Positions 9,848-19,575 are shown, counted from the first letter of the stretch. The stretch: DNA of 64,000 bases from Lachnoclostridium phytofermentans (GCF_000733755.1 NZ_JPOF01000003.1:970501-1034500), one strand, 5' to 3'. Notes: a model not told the origin generated them from the sequence alone. Translations and numbers: made by a program.

Positions 9848-10669
9848 TTATTTCACAGCTCCAGTGATACCTTCCGCAAAATTCTTCTGTAATAAGAAGA
9901 AAATAATAATGGTAGGTAACGTACTGATCGATACCGCTAGCATTAATACGCCATAGTTAATGGTGTAGCCTGAAATTAAATTAGAGATTAAGATAGGCAT
10001 TGTCTGGCTTTTTTTATCCTGCAAGATAACCAATGGCCATAGGTAACTATTCCAAGCGTTCATAAAGGTAACGGTAATTGCTGCTGCATAAGTGGGTTTC
10101 ATGATTGGTACAAATATTCTGGTAAAAATCCGTATCTCTGACATTCCTTCAATTCTTGCCGCTTCCACAATTTCATAAGGAAAATTTCTAGAACTTTGAC
10201 GGAATAAAAAGATAAGAAATGCGGTGGATATGGACGGTAACATAAATCCTGCTGTCGTATTGATGAGATTCATCTTACCAAACCAAGTAAATAGCGGTAT
10301 CATAGTTGCTGCAAATGGTACCATCATAGAAAGAAGCAGGAGTTTCATAACGCCATCTTTCCATTTATCGTGATAAATCTCAAATGCATATCCCGCAAGT
10401 GAGCACACGATTAAACTGATAATAGTAAGACTAGCGGCATTACGAAACGAATTTATCAGTGCCTGACCAATTTGGGTTGTTTGAATAAGTTGTTTAAAAT
10501 TATCCACTATAGCAGTACCAAAACTCATCTTTCCGCGGATAACATCAAGACTTGTATTGGTCGCTGAGATTAACATCCAAAGAAGTGGAAATATAGAAAT
10601 AAACGAAACAATAATTAAGAAAGCATAAGCAAAGAAATATTTAATTTTAGCTTTAGTCACGTTTATCAC
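9848..10669 (-). CDS. Carbohydrate ABC transporter permease (MalG/AraQ-type)
   Basis: A 273-residue integral membrane protein with six predicted helices and the EAA loop EAARIEGMSEIRIFTRIFVP that contacts the ATPase. It is the second permease of a CUT1-type sugar importer. The ATG overlaps the end of the first permease gene by 17 bp, so translation is probably coupled. It should form a heterodimer with the product of 10653-11537. No ATPase gene is adjacent; in Firmicutes such importers often share a general ATPase such as the one at 40200-41312. Confidence 0.95.
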   Translation of the reverse strand: MINVTKAKIKYFFAYAFLIIVSFISIFPLLWMLISATNTSLDVIRGKMSFGTAIVDNFKQLIQTTQIGQALINSFRNAASLTIISLIVCSLAGYAFEIYHDKWKDGVMKLLLLSMMVPFAATMIPLFTWFGKMNLINTTAGFMLPSISTAFLIFLFRQSSRNFPYEIVEAARIEGMSEIRIFTRIFVPIMKPTYAAAITVTFMNAWNSYLWPLVILQDKKSQTMPILISNLISGYTINYGVLMLAVSISTLPTIIIFFLLQKNFAEGITGAVK

Positions 10670-11537
10670 CTACTTTCATCTGAAGGAATGAGAGAACTGC
10701 AACCAATAAGAATACAATAAAGGAAATGGTTGCTGCATACCCAAATTGCGGAGAATATTCAAACGATAATTTATATATGTATTGTGAAATAGAAATTGTC
10801 ATATTGGCTGGTCCACCATTGGTTAAATTCTTTGTTTCATCAAATAACTGTAGTGTCCCATTGGTTGACATAATTGCAGTCAATAAGATTATCGGCCGTA
10901 ATAATGGAATTGTGATCTTTCGAAATTGTTGTGATACACTCGCACCATCTATTCTAGCAGCCTCATAGACCTGTGGATCAATGTTTTGTAACCCTGATAA
11001 ATAGAAAATCATATTATACCCGGTCCATCTCCAAGTAATTGCAAGTACAATAATAATTCTTGCCGGCCAGATTTCCCCGAGCCAGTTAATCGGCCTGCTG
11101 ATCATATTTAAATTCATTAATACTGAGTTTGCAAATCCATCGAGTGCAAACATAGAACGAAATATAATAGAATAAGACACCAAGGATGTTGCACATGGTA
11201 AGAAGATCATTGTTCGAAATAATCCCTTACATTTTATCTTCGGATTGTTTAACAAGGAAGCTAAAATTAATGCTAATAACAGCATCAATGGCACTTGTAA
11301 AATCAGATAAATAAAGGTATTCCCAAGCGATGTTTTAAATAAGGAATCCTGAAATAGCCTTTGATAATTGTAGGTTCCAACGAATTCACTTGTCTTCCCA
11401 AACCCTTTTGTAAAGGATAGAAGAAAAGCCTTTATCATTGGATAAAAACTCATGCCAGCAATCAAAAGTGTAGCAGGTAATATGAATAACCAACTAACTA
11501 GCTTTCGTCTTTTTCCCATGGTTAAGCGTTTTTTCAA
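10653..11537 (-). CDS. Carbohydrate ABC transporter permease (MalF/UgpA-type)
   Basis: The first permease of the CUT1 importer, about 294 residues with six membrane segments and the EAA loop EAARIDGASVSQQFRKITIP. I chose a TTG start at 11537 because AGGAGG lies eight bases before it. The upstream in-frame ATG at 11561 abuts a stem-loop and has no clear ribosome site. The protein pairs with the second permease to import oligosaccharides, probably galactan-derived in this context. Confidence 0.93.
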   Translation of the reverse strand: MKKRLTMGKRRKLVSWLFILPATLLIAGMSFYPMIKAFLLSFTKGFGKTSEFVGTYNYQRLFQDSLFKTSLGNTFIYLILQVPLMLLLALILASLLNNPKIKCKGLFRTMIFLPCATSLVSYSIIFRSMFALDGFANSVLMNLNMISRPINWLGEIWPARIIIVLAITWRWTGYNMIFYLSGLQNIDPQVYEAARIDGASVSQQFRKITIPLLRPIILLTAIMSTNGTLQLFDETKNLTNGGPANMTISISQYIYKLSFEYSPQFGYAATISFIVFLLVAVLSFLQMKVGDKRD

Positions 11538-11564
11538 AACCTGCACCTCCTCATTTCTCATAGG

Positions 11565-11603
11565 GGGTGCTGTAAGAATCTAATACCGCCTCTTACAACA
11601 CCC
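11565..11603 (-). terminator. Intercistronic hairpin between binding-protein and permease genes
   Basis: GGGTGCTGTAAGA (11565-11577) pairs with TCTTACAACACCC (11591-11603), a stem of 13 bp with one G-T pair. Such structures after the binding-protein gene commonly cut read-through or protect the upstream mRNA, giving more binding protein than permease. There is no long T-run, so an attenuating or stabilising role is more likely than full termination. Confidence 0.6.
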
Positions 11604-11628
11604 TCTACTGTACTCCTATAGAATAGTC

Positions 11629-12957
11629 TTATTGACCCATCTGGAATTCTAATTCTTTTTGAGCTTCGCCAATTGCAGTATCGTAATCTGTACCTGCTAC
11701 AATCTTAGTAATCGCTGCACCAATAGCATCTCTTGCTTCATAGTTGTATACACCATAAGAAACCTGTGGTACCTTAGAAGCATACTCTGTAATCTTTAAG
11801 TAAATGGTGTCTCCTCCAAAGAAATCTTGAGGATTAGCATACGCTGCACTTTCACCAGCTGGTAAGTAAGTTGCTAATGCACCAGAGGATGGAAGAATTG
11901 TTTCATACAATTCAACACTACCACCAAAAGTTTCTCCTAAAAAGTCTGCTGCAACGTCTTTATTTTTAGAATTTGCACACACTAACCAAGAAGATCCACC
12001 CTGGCTACTGTAATTTGTAGCACCTGCATTCGATAATTTAGGAACGTTTGTTACTCCCCATAAACCTGATTGATCTGCTGCACTCGTTACTGTTGCAACG
12101 ATCCAACATCCATTCATTGCACCCGCAACTGTTGTACTATTAATACTACTTACGTATTGATCCCAGTCATTTACTTCAACAAGTACGCCGGATTTTACTA
12201 ATTCTACATATGTATCGATAACTTCTTTTAATACTGCGTTATCTTTAAAATTTGCCTTACCGTTCTCATCAAGTACCCAAGCGCCTGCGCTCTGCATCAT
12301 TAGCATTAAAAGGTCTGGAGAACCTGCTTGATTTGATAATAAAGGTTTTCCTGTCTTCTCAAGAACAACTTTGCCTTTTTCGATGAATTCTTTCCATGTA
12401 ATATTGGTGAAGTCATCTAAAGTATATCCTGCCTGTTGAAGAATATCTGTTCTTAAACAAGTAATTGCTGCACCATTATCAAAAGGAACGGAATATTTTT
12501 TCCCATCCACAGTTCCTAATGCTGTTTTAAACGCTGCAAACTGATCAAATTTAATACCAGAATTGGTTAAATCAACAAATGCATCTGGATAGTTGATAAT
12601 ATTCTTAGCCAAAGCACTATCCTGCATTAAGATAATGTCAGGCAATGTGTTCGTCTGACCAGAGGTAACTGCTGTAGTTAACTTCGTCTGGATATCATCC
12701 CAAGCAGTCTCTATCACTTCTACTTTTACATTTGGATGTGCTTTTGTATAAATATCACCTGCAGTATTCATGGCATAGCAGTTAAATTGTGGATCCCAAC
12801 ACCAAACTGTTAGTGTTACTGGATCATCGGACGTTTTAGAACCTTCTGCCTTGTTGCTTCCTGTCTTTGAGGAGTCATCTGAACCCTTGGAACATCCCGT
12901 GAATAGACAAGTTACCATTGCAATCATAAGAATTACACTTAACAATTTTCTCTTCAT
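11629..12957 (-). CDS. Sugar ABC transporter substrate-binding lipoprotein
   Basis: A family 1 extracellular solute-binding protein of about 442 residues. The signal peptide ends in a lipobox, CLFTGC, so it is anchored in the membrane by a lipid-modified Cys. The mature chain begins with a Ser/Lys/Asp-rich linker. The ATG at 12957 is chosen because GGGAGG lies seven bases upstream; five more residues are in frame upstream but lack a ribosome site. It heads the importer operon and is preceded by two LacI-type operators, so it should be induced with the galactan genes. The ligand is probably a galacto-oligosaccharide. Confidence 0.95.
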   Translation of the reverse strand: MKRKLLSVILMIAMVTCLFTGCSKGSDDSSKTGSNKAEGSKTSDDPVTLTVWCWDPQFNCYAMNTAGDIYTKAHPNVKVEVIETAWDDIQTKLTTAVTSGQTNTLPDIILMQDSALAKNIINYPDAFVDLTNSGIKFDQFAAFKTALGTVDGKKYSVPFDNGAAITCLRTDILQQAGYTLDDFTNITWKEFIEKGKVVLEKTGKPLLSNQAGSPDLLMLMMQSAGAWVLDENGKANFKDNAVLKEVIDTYVELVKSGVLVEVNDWDQYVSSINSTTVAGAMNGCWIVATVTSAADQSGLWGVTNVPKLSNAGATNYSSQGGSSWLVCANSKNKDVAADFLGETFGGSVELYETILPSSGALATYLPAGESAAYANPQDFFGGDTIYLKITEYASKVPQVSYGVYNYEARDAIGAAITKIVAGTDYDTAIGEAQKELEFQMGQ

Positions 12958-12999
12958 ACCTAATCCTCCCAAATTTGTTTTAAAGAACTGTATCTAAGT

Positions 13000-13013
13000 G
13001 CGCAATCGGTTGT
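13000..13013. promoter_or_regulatory. LacI-type operator at the binding-protein promoter
   Basis: GCGCAATCGGTTGT matches the operator core found at 3609-3624. A TTGACA -35 box on the minus strand (13053-13048) and a weak TAAACT -10 (13030-13025) place the transcription start just before this site. Binding here would block early transcription. Confidence 0.65.
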
Positions 13014-13138
13014 TCTTTAATATTAGTTTAATCTCATTATGCATTATTGTCAATGTATAATTTTTATAATACACTTCCTATTTTTTTAGTAATTTTACAC
13101 AATGTATATTCAGATTACACTGTTAGTATTTCTTATTA

Positions 13139-13152
13139 TTGCAACCGATTAA
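13139..13152. promoter_or_regulatory. Second, upstream LacI-type operator
   Basis: TTGCAACCGATTAA is the same palindrome in opposite orientation, with its centre 139 bp from that of the 13000-13013 site. Paired sites suggest repression by DNA looping. The rest of the 13014-13650 gap is very AT-rich and contains only the terminator at 13418-13483 and no convincing gene. Confidence 0.55.
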
Positions 13153-13417
13153 CCACTTGATTTATCAATGTTTTTTAGTAATTTTATTGCGCAATATTAT
13201 GTATTTTGGAATTGTTTCTATTTTTATAGGCAATCACACTTTTTCACATATATTTTAAACAAAAAACAATCCTTTTTTTAGTTACTATTTTTAGTCTTAC
13301 GCTTATACTATACCACTTAGTACTTAATAAATAAATTATGAAGTCTAATTCTCTTCGTAGAGAGCTATATTTAATACTACTATCTTACTACAATAAATAA
13401 TTTCACTCTAAAAAAAT

Positions 13418-13483
13418 GGAGGCTCGCAAGATATCCTTCTTTATTACGAATCCGTAGCAAGAAGGTTTGTCTCATTTGCCTCC
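13418..13483 (-). terminator. Rho-independent terminator of the second chemoreceptor gene
   Basis: GGAGGC ... GCCTCC with an inner stem CCTTCTT ... AAGAAGG. Read on the minus strand it is followed by a run of seven T residues. Confidence 0.75.
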
Positions 13484-13652
13484 AATCAAGTACTATTCTG
13501 TTTGTCTCTTTTTTTATGTATACTTCTTATTCTCTATTCTATTTCAATTATATACTTTTGTCTACCTCTCCTTTTTCACAATTATGTGTCTGTTCATTTT
13601 CCTATTATGAGCATTATAAGCTTGCTCCTTTCTCCTATTCGCTTTGCAACTT

Positions 13653-15710
13653 TTATTCTTCGATTGCAAACTGTTCTAAAGTCTTCATTAATTTATTCAC
13701 CTGACTAACCATCTCTTCAGAAGTCTTAAATAGTCCGTTGGCAGTTTCTGACTGACTTAATGTCTTTTCCCCTACTGATGTAGCAGAAGAAACAATTTCT
13801 TCAATTACAGCTGATATATTCTCCATATCGATCAATGATTCTTGTTTTTTATTCTGCATCTTGTTGACTTGGTTAAATATATTATGTATTGTTGCAATAA
13901 GATTCTCAACTTCCAGCCTAAGTTCATCAAATGCCCCTTCCGCATTTCGAACAGCCTGTTCTTGGGAAGTTATTGTCTCACCGGCCAGTTTAGCACTCGA
14001 CACTGCGGAAATCGTTTTTTTGTTAATTTTATCAACGATTACTTTCACTTCATCAGTAGCCGCTATGGATTGTTCTGCTAATTTCTTTATTTCTTCCGCT
14101 ACTACCTTAAATCCACGCCCTGCTTCACCAGCTCTTGCTGCCTCTATGGATGCATTTAAAGACAGAAGCGTCGTTTCATCTGCTATCTCATTAATTGTTT
14201 TTATAATCTGCCCAATAACACTAGATTGGCTATGTAGTTCTTTAATAGTTTCGATGACTGTCTGAGTAATATGATTTGTTTTAGTAGCTTTTTCCCGTAA
14301 CACTTCCATCTGGCTAAGGCTTCCTTGTATCGATTTCTTGGTTTTATCCGCAAACTCTTGCATTTTCCTCGTCCCATCATCCACTAAACCGATCTGGGAT
14401 GCTAAATCATCTAACTTATTCATACAAGATATTGAATCTGTTGCTTGGCTTGATAAACCATCTTCAATATCATTCATAGCACAAGAAATCTGACTCGTAG
14501 ACTCTGCAAATACTTCGGAAGACTTTGATACCTTAACAGACATCGTTAAAACTTGATTACTGACTGATTTCACCTCTAATAGCAAGCCATGAATGCCATC
14601 CATCATATTGTTTAGATGTCCAGAAAGTTCCATAAACTCATCCTTATGTTTTCTTTGAAATCTTGTATTAATCTGGCCTTTAGCTATTAATCTCATATTT
14701 GTTATCATATATTTCATCGACCCACTGATTCGAAGATAGATGCTACCTCCTATGAGGATCACTAAAACACTTGCTGCTAGCATTGCAATTAAGGCAACAT
14801 TCTTAATACTTGTTGCTTGACTTAATAATTCACTATGTGGAATCAATGCACATACCATCGTGTTGGTATCACCGACCATTTCATACAAGAAGATAAAGTC
14901 TTGCCCAAGGAAAGTCACTTCTTTAATCTCACCTTCTGAAATATCATCTTCTCTCGCCATTTGATAAAAATCGGTATCAATAATTAGTGATTTCCATTCT
15001 CCATCCTGATGTAGCTCCATTCCATCTGAGGTGATAAAGCTCAGATAACCACCTTCACCAATCTCGATCTTATTGATAATATCTAAAATAGCATCTACCT
15101 TAATATCGATTGCTAAGAAAGCATCCATTTCCTTAAACGCTTTTACTAATCGTATCGCATAAGAATCTTTGTTGATTCTAAGCGACTCATCAATCACAGA
15201 TGTTTTTTTTACCCACTCAAATGTGTTATTACTCTCTAAAACGGTTTTTCCTTGCTCGCTGTATTTATAGGAAGTATACATACCAAGAGGTAACTTTCTA
15301 TTCGTTGACAGAGGATTTACAGTATCACTAAAGAAGTAGATATTACTGATAAAATGATTTGCTGATGCCTTTGTTAATATCTCCGTCTTCATACTATGGT
15401 AAAACTTATTTTGCTGCTCTTTATCTGCTTCATAAGCACCACTTAAATATTTGTTCAGCTCTGCATTCATTAAGTACTCCACCGCTGTCGTCTCCACCGA
15501 ATCAAATCCATACTCAATATGCTCTCTTAACAAATCCAAAGACTGTTTTATTGCATTCTCATAATTTTGCATAATGGTTCTTGATGCATTGAAATACGAT
15601 AATGCACCTACCATTATGACTAATCCAAGCAATAATAGATAAGATCCTAACACCTTAAAACGAATACTGTTAAAATCAAAAAAATGTTTGTTCGATATCA
15701 CTTTTTTCAT
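13653..15710 (-). CDS. Methyl-accepting chemotaxis protein (paralogue of 1439-3496)
   Basis: A 685-residue chemoreceptor with the same layout as its paralogue: N-terminal membrane segment, extracellular sensor domain, second membrane segment near residue 310, HAMP and signalling coiled coil with the tip [20 protein letters not shown]. The ATG at 15710 follows GGAGG; the 16 in-frame codons upstream are not credible. The cytoplasmic parts are almost superimposable with the paralogue, while the sensor domains differ at many positions, which suggests divergence in ligand recognition. It lies directly upstream of the importer operon in the same direction and ends at its own terminator. Confidence 0.95.
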   Translation of the reverse strand: MKKVISNKHFFDFNSIRFKVLGSYLLLLGLVIMVGALSYFNASRTIMQNYENAIKQSLDLLREHIEYGFDSVETTAVEYLMNAELNKYLSGAYEADKEQQNKFYHSMKTEILTKASANHFISNIYFFSDTVNPLSTNRKLPLGMYTSYKYSEQGKTVLESNNTFEWVKKTSVIDESLRINKDSYAIRLVKAFKEMDAFLAIDIKVDAILDIINKIEIGEGGYLSFITSDGMELHQDGEWKSLIIDTDFYQMAREDDISEGEIKEVTFLGQDFIFLYEMVGDTNTMVCALIPHSELLSQATSIKNVALIAMLAASVLVILIGGSIYLRISGSMKYMITNMRLIAKGQINTRFQRKHKDEFMELSGHLNNMMDGIHGLLLEVKSVSNQVLTMSVKVSKSSEVFAESTSQISCAMNDIEDGLSSQATDSISCMNKLDDLASQIGLVDDGTRKMQEFADKTKKSIQGSLSQMEVLREKATKTNHITQTVIETIKELHSQSSVIGQIIKTINEIADETTLLSLNASIEAARAGEAGRGFKVVAEEIKKLAEQSIAATDEVKVIVDKINKKTISAVSSAKLAGETITSQEQAVRNAEGAFDELRLEVENLIATIHNIFNQVNKMQNKKQESLIDMENISAVIEEIVSSATSVGEKTLSQSETANGLFKTSEEMVSQVNKLMKTLEQFAIEE

Positions 15711-16040
15711 ATTAACCTCCATGCTCTTGTTCGTTTGGATATAGCGAATTTCCCCCACTACAGTAATATTCTATTGGCTGTCCTCAATAAGCTTATATAA
15801 TTTTCCATTTATAGTCAATGTATATACTTGTGAATTTTTGTATATTTAGACTATTTTTAATCCTTAATCCTCTTATTTTTTAGTAATTATTATCAAATTC
15901 AAAAATAAAAAATATCCATGTATGGAATAATTTATTATTTATATAACTTTTACTTTCTTTTTTCATGAATCCGCATTATAATGAATAAATACTATATGAA
16001 ATGACAGATACTGATATTTGTAAATGAAAGGAGTTCTACC

Positions 16041-16319
16041 ATGAAAAAATTCTTTAAATTCGTTGCAGGTGTGGTATCCCTTGGTGCGCTTGCATGTGGT
16101 GCATATTATTTTTGCAAGAAATATATCTGTAAAGAAACACCAGATGAATTTGATGATTTAGATGACGACTTAGATGATTTTGACATGACAGATTCTTCTA
16201 GTTCAAATGATAGTCGTGAATATGTTTCCATCAATATTACAAGTGAATTTTCAGATGCGGATTCTTTAACTGAAGACTTAACAGAAGAATCTTCTAAGGA
16301 AGAGACAACAGAAGCATAA
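16041..16319 (+). CDS. Small acidic membrane-anchored protein, unknown function
   Basis: A 92-residue protein with a basic start and one hydrophobic segment (about residues 7-24, FVAGVVSLGALACGAYYF). The remaining 60 residues are very rich in Asp, Glu, Ser and Thr. AAAGGAG precedes the ATG. The acidic tail would face outside or inside depending on topology, which I cannot fix. It stands alone on the plus strand and ends before a region of hairpins. No family is recognised. Confidence 0.7.
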   Translation: MKKFFKFVAGVVSLGALACGAYYFCKKYICKETPDEFDDLDDDLDDFDMTDSSSSNDSREYVSINITSEFSDADSLTEDLTEESSKEETTEA

Positions 16320-16339
16320 TCTTATCGGAACTAGCGGAG

Positions 16340-16480
16340 AAAAAACGTACCTTTTATCAGAAGTTTATTCCAATCTTTTGATAAGCTATAATATTGAAAA
16401 AATCGTGTTTCAATATTCAGATTTGCAACACAAAAACAGCGCCATTTATAAGAATTTGCTTCGCAATTTCTTATAAGTTA
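16340..16480. repeat. Cluster of intergenic hairpins
   Basis: Three inverted repeats follow one another: CTTTTATCAGAAG...CTTTTGATAAG near 16351-16386, AATATTGAAA...TTTCAATATT near 16390-16417, and TTATAAGAAttTGCttcGCAattTCTTATAA at 16446-16476. The last shares its TTGCTTCGCA centre with hairpins at 18364-18394 and 25757-25814, pointing to a dispersed palindromic repeat family. Confidence 0.5.
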
Positions 16481-16524
16481 ATCACGGATGAACATGAGGG
16501 TAGTAATCCCTCTCTCAACATAAG

Positions 16525-16581
16525 AAAAGGACTCTAACGGTGAAACCATTTATTCTGGTGTTTCCCGTTAAAGTCCTTTTT
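16525..16581. terminator. Bidirectional terminator
   Basis: AAAAGGACTCTAACGG ... CCGTTAAAGTCCTTTT forms a long stem with one mismatch, flanked by A and T runs on both sides. It separates the convergent small acidic protein gene and the sigma/anti-sigma pair. Confidence 0.8.
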
Positions 16582-16672
16582 GATTTTATTTTCATTTTGT
16601 TACCTATGAGATTTTATACTTATTCTCATCAATTTCTTTTAGTTCCTGCCCTTGATTTTATTTATCGCATGC

Positions 16673-17788
16673 TTAATCTATTATAGTTTCAATAGCTTGA
16701 AGCAAATCAAAATCCTCATCCACTTCATATGAGGTTGACGTTACTATCCCTTCCTTCCCATAGGTCTTAATAAGAACTTCGGCATCATTAATAAAGTATA
16801 CGATCACATCCTCTTCTGTTAGAGGAATACAAATAATATACTTCATAGCCCCAACCGGATCCTCCGCTGTTAAATGCAGATATTCTGAAGACATAAGAAG
16901 CATAATGTCCTTAATTTTTTCCTCTTCTTTGCTCTCTAAATTGATATTCACAGAGCTGGCATCGGTCCATATCTTAATATCTTCAACCGCATAATCGTAA
17001 GCCTTTTTTGGTACTCCATCTTGGTTATAACCACTCGTATTATATTCCACTTTTGAATCTGCATTTCCATTTAGAGTATCCTTAGCTGTTATGCTTACTT
17101 TTCCTTCTTCTAGTGATGTTTGATCTTTCGAATTATTCTCTTGCCCTATATCATCTAGTGTGTAGTTTTTTCTTAGATCATCTTGATTGTCTAGTTTATC
17201 ATTCTCTGTTGTACTATCTCCTTTGGTAAAAGTCGCTTCATCCATCATTTCTTCATCTGGACTCTCAGTACTTGCTTCATTTATCGATTGAGAATCAAAA
17301 TTCAATTCACTGCTTGTATTAGAAGCCCCAGTACCCGAATCTTTCATAGATGCAGATTTATTTTCCATAAATAAATCTAATCTTCCCTGACCTCCTAAAT
17401 AGCATAATAAAATACTTGCTGCAACTACTGAACCCCATGTTCCTATGTACTTTATGATTTTTCTTTTGTTCTTACCTTTTCTTTCTTTACGTACTCGTAT
17501 TTCATCTTCCATGGAGATTGTATTTTCTTCCCTTTTGGAGATTAACTCATTATCTTCGATGGAGATTGTGTGTTTTTCCTCCGTACTTACGCTATCATCC
17601 TCATGAAGCGCGGTCTCTTTCTTTATTTCAATAGCTCTTAAGGTTGATTGGATTAAATCCTCGCTCACCATAATATCCTCAAGGTCTAACGATTCGTCTA
17701 ATTGTCTTTTTAACGAATCAAAGAAAGGGTCTGATGCGAAATCAGATAGATTCATAGTATTTTTTTCTTCTTTTATATTTTTCTTCAT
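16673..17788 (-). CDS. Probable anti-sigma factor / membrane regulator partner of ECF sigma
   Basis: A 371-residue protein with a cytoplasmic N-terminal part (about 1-110), one membrane helix (about 113-134, TWGSVVAASILLCYLGG) and a large Ser/Asp/Glu-rich extracellular part. A folded C-terminal domain covers about 270-371. The ATG comes just after the stop of the sigma gene, with GGGAGG inside that gene, so the two are co-translated. Position and topology are those of anti-sigma factors. I see no clear zinc-binding HxxxCxxC motif, so it is not a classical ZAS-type. The signal it senses is unknown. Confidence 0.75.
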   Translation of the reverse strand: MKKNIKEEKNTMNLSDFASDPFFDSLKRQLDESLDLEDIMVSEDLIQSTLRAIEIKKETALHEDDSVSTEEKHTISIEDNELISKREENTISMEDEIRVRKERKGKNKRKIIKYIGTWGSVVAASILLCYLGGQGRLDLFMENKSASMKDSGTGASNTSSELNFDSQSINEASTESPDEEMMDEATFTKGDSTTENDKLDNQDDLRKNYTLDDIGQENNSKDQTSLEEGKVSITAKDTLNGNADSKVEYNTSGYNQDGVPKKAYDYAVEDIKIWTDASSVNINLESKEEEKIKDIMLLMSSEYLHLTAEDPVGAMKYIICIPLTEEDVIVYFINDAEVLIKTYGKEGIVTSTSYEVDEDFDLLQAIETIID

Positions 17789-17789
17789 A

Positions 17790-18299
17790 CTATACCCTCC
17801 CTTCCATGAATTCTTTCAATTTTTCTTTTGCTCGTGCCAAACGGCTTTTCACAGTTCCAACCGGTAATTCTAGTACTTTTGCTGCTTCCTCCATACTAAG
17901 TTCTTCATAATACACGCAAAGGATAACCGAACGATAGTGTTCCGGTAATGCCATAACAGCTTCCTTTACGGTATGTATTGTTTCTTCTCGCTCTATTACA
18001 TCAAACTCACTCTCTGAAACTATGGAGTCTTCTATAAAATCCTCCATCGGAACTATTTTTCGATGATAAGCACTTTTTAAATAATCTTTGCAGGTATTGA
18101 TGGTAATCCTTAATATCCAAGTTTTAATGCTGCTATTCCCCTGAAATGTATGTAGATGTTTATTTACTTTAATGAACACATCTTGAAAGATATCTTCTGA
18201 TATGTGAAGATCTTTCACATACATATACGCCGTTCGGAGTACATCATTACCGTAGGTTCTCATGAGGTTTTCTATCTCATAGCCATTCTCGGTCTGCAT
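17790..18299 (-). CDS. ECF-family RNA polymerase sigma factor
   Basis: A 169-residue sigma-70 family protein of the extracytoplasmic function group. Region 2 (about residues 10-75, with the SEDIFQDVFIKV segment) contacts core polymerase and the -10 element. Region 4 (about 110-160, LPEHYRSVILCVYYEELSMEE followed by an HTH) reads the -35 element. There is no region 3, as usual. The ribosome site GGGGGAAAGC precedes the ATG. The gene is followed directly by the probable anti-sigma gene. I cannot identify target promoters. Confidence 0.95.
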   Translation of the reverse strand: MQTENGYEIENLMRTYGNDVLRTAYMYVKDLHISEDIFQDVFIKVNKHLHTFQGNSSIKTWILRITINTCKDYLKSAYHRKIVPMEDFIEDSIVSESEFDVIEREETIHTVKEAVMALPEHYRSVILCVYYEELSMEEAAKVLELPVGTVKSRLARAKEKLKEFMEGRV

Positions 18300-18363
18300 C
18301 CTGCTTTCCCCCTATACAATATTTTTACGAAGCCTCCCCCGTAAATCTATTCTATAGTATAAC

Positions 18364-18413
18364 TGATAAGAAGCTGCGAAGCAACTTCTTATCAAAGGTG
18401 CGTTTCTTGCACC
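18364..18413. repeat. Two adjacent palindromic hairpins upstream of the sigma gene
   Basis: TGATAAGAAGcTGCgaaGCAaCTTCTTATCA (18364-18394) is a long stem with two non-pairing positions. GGTGC...GCACC (18397-18413) follows. The first shares its core with the hairpin at 16446-16476. They may be a dispersed repeat rather than terminators. Confidence 0.5.
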
Positions 18414-18483
18414 GTTATCTGATAAATACTTTAAGAAGTGTTATAATGAAAGTCCCTACTAGCACTCACGTTGAAGCCTCATA

Positions 18484-19428
18484 CTACCTTAACATAGCGC
18501 TGCGGTTTACTATCTGAGTGTTGTATAAAAATAAAATATCTTGGTTTGTAAACTCAACAACCTCACCTAAATACTGTGTTGCAACAAATCGAAGGTCGAT
18601 TAACGTAATCTTTTCGTAGGCTTCTAATAGGAGTGGAGCAAGGCTGCTTGTAAATGAGTCACCAAAGATGATTAATTCTTTTCCATTCGTTACATCAGGA
18701 TTTTCTATCGTTACTAACGGATTAGGTCCTGATAAAAATACGTTGTACCATACATCCGTAGTTAAGGCATCCGTGAAATAAACACCTGTTTGCTCTGCCA
18801 CTTCATAAACCGATACTAACGCATTCTGGGTATAATCATTAGTCAAATAGGTTAAAGTCTCTGGTTCAGCTTCAATACCATATCCTTTATAAACCCCATA
18901 GTACCCTTCTACCACATTTTCTTTAAAATTCTTTGTACTAATTTTAAAATCCATAGCCTTGCCAAGTTTTTTTACTACTGGAAACAAGTTCTCCTGTTTC
19001 CAATGCAAATCTGTCTTATAATAATCATGGATACTTAGAGTCTCAAATAAATCGATATACTCGATTCCTTTTACTTCCTCCTTTAGTATGGAGAGCATGG
19101 ATTCATAGTTCTCTTTTGGATAACTATCATTTTCTACAAAATAACTTTTATCTGGAATAATAGAATAGTATTTATTCATTCCATCATTTAAATATAGGTT
19201 CGTAATTTCATTTAGTTTCTTACTCATCTGATGAGAGTAATTTTCCTCATACTTATCCATTGCCAATATATAATGATCACCAGCAGTAAATAGGCCATTT
19301 TCCCCTACTTCACTAGCAATTAGAGGTTCTTCTTTTTTATCATTTCCTTTTTTTATTAATACTGCTACACCTATCAAAAGGCATAATAAACAAACAACCG
19401 AAAGTCTCAGGATGCCCTTCTTCTTCAT
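18484..19428 (-). CDS. DHHW-like/SGNH-fold exported protein
   Basis: A 314-residue protein with an N-terminal membrane anchor (about residues 5-25). The segment HDYYKTDLHWKQEN matches the DHHW/AlgX-type catalytic neighbourhood, and IIFGDSF near residue 255 resembles a GDS(L)-type block I. Such proteins are SGNH-hydrolase relatives, often acting on or acetylating surface polysaccharide. The ATG at 19428 is chosen because GGAGG lies eight bases upstream; the earlier in-frame ATG overlaps that ribosome site. Its usual partner, an MBOAT acyltransferase, is not next to it. Confidence 0.75.
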   Translation of the reverse strand: MKKKGILRLSVVCLLCLLIGVAVLIKKGNDKKEEPLIASEVGENGLFTAGDHYILAMDKYEENYSHQMSKKLNEITNLYLNDGMNKYYSIIPDKSYFVENDSYPKENYESMLSILKEEVKGIEYIDLFETLSIHDYYKTDLHWKQENLFPVVKKLGKAMDFKISTKNFKENVVEGYYGVYKGYGIEAEPETLTYLTNDYTQNALVSVYEVAEQTGVYFTDALTTDVWYNVFLSGPNPLVTIENPDVTNGKELIIFGDSFTSSLAPLLLEAYEKITLIDLRFVATQYLGEVVEFTNQDILFLYNTQIVNRSAMLR

Positions 19429-19575
19429 ACGTAACTCCTCCATTTTATTTTCATGTTTCTATAAATTAGACGATACTACTTAATAATAGTTCCAAAGAAT
19501 CATTTATACTATTTAGTTAACTATTTCGCCTGTTGGACCAAGGAAGTAGATCGTACTCTTTTCCGTAATTTGCTA

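Noticed and set aside
13502-13708. Overlapping short plus-strand reading frames rich in Leu, Ile, Phe and Tyr
   Set aside because: They lie in AT-rich intergenic sequence and over the end of the chemoreceptor gene. They have no good ribosome site and no recognisable content.
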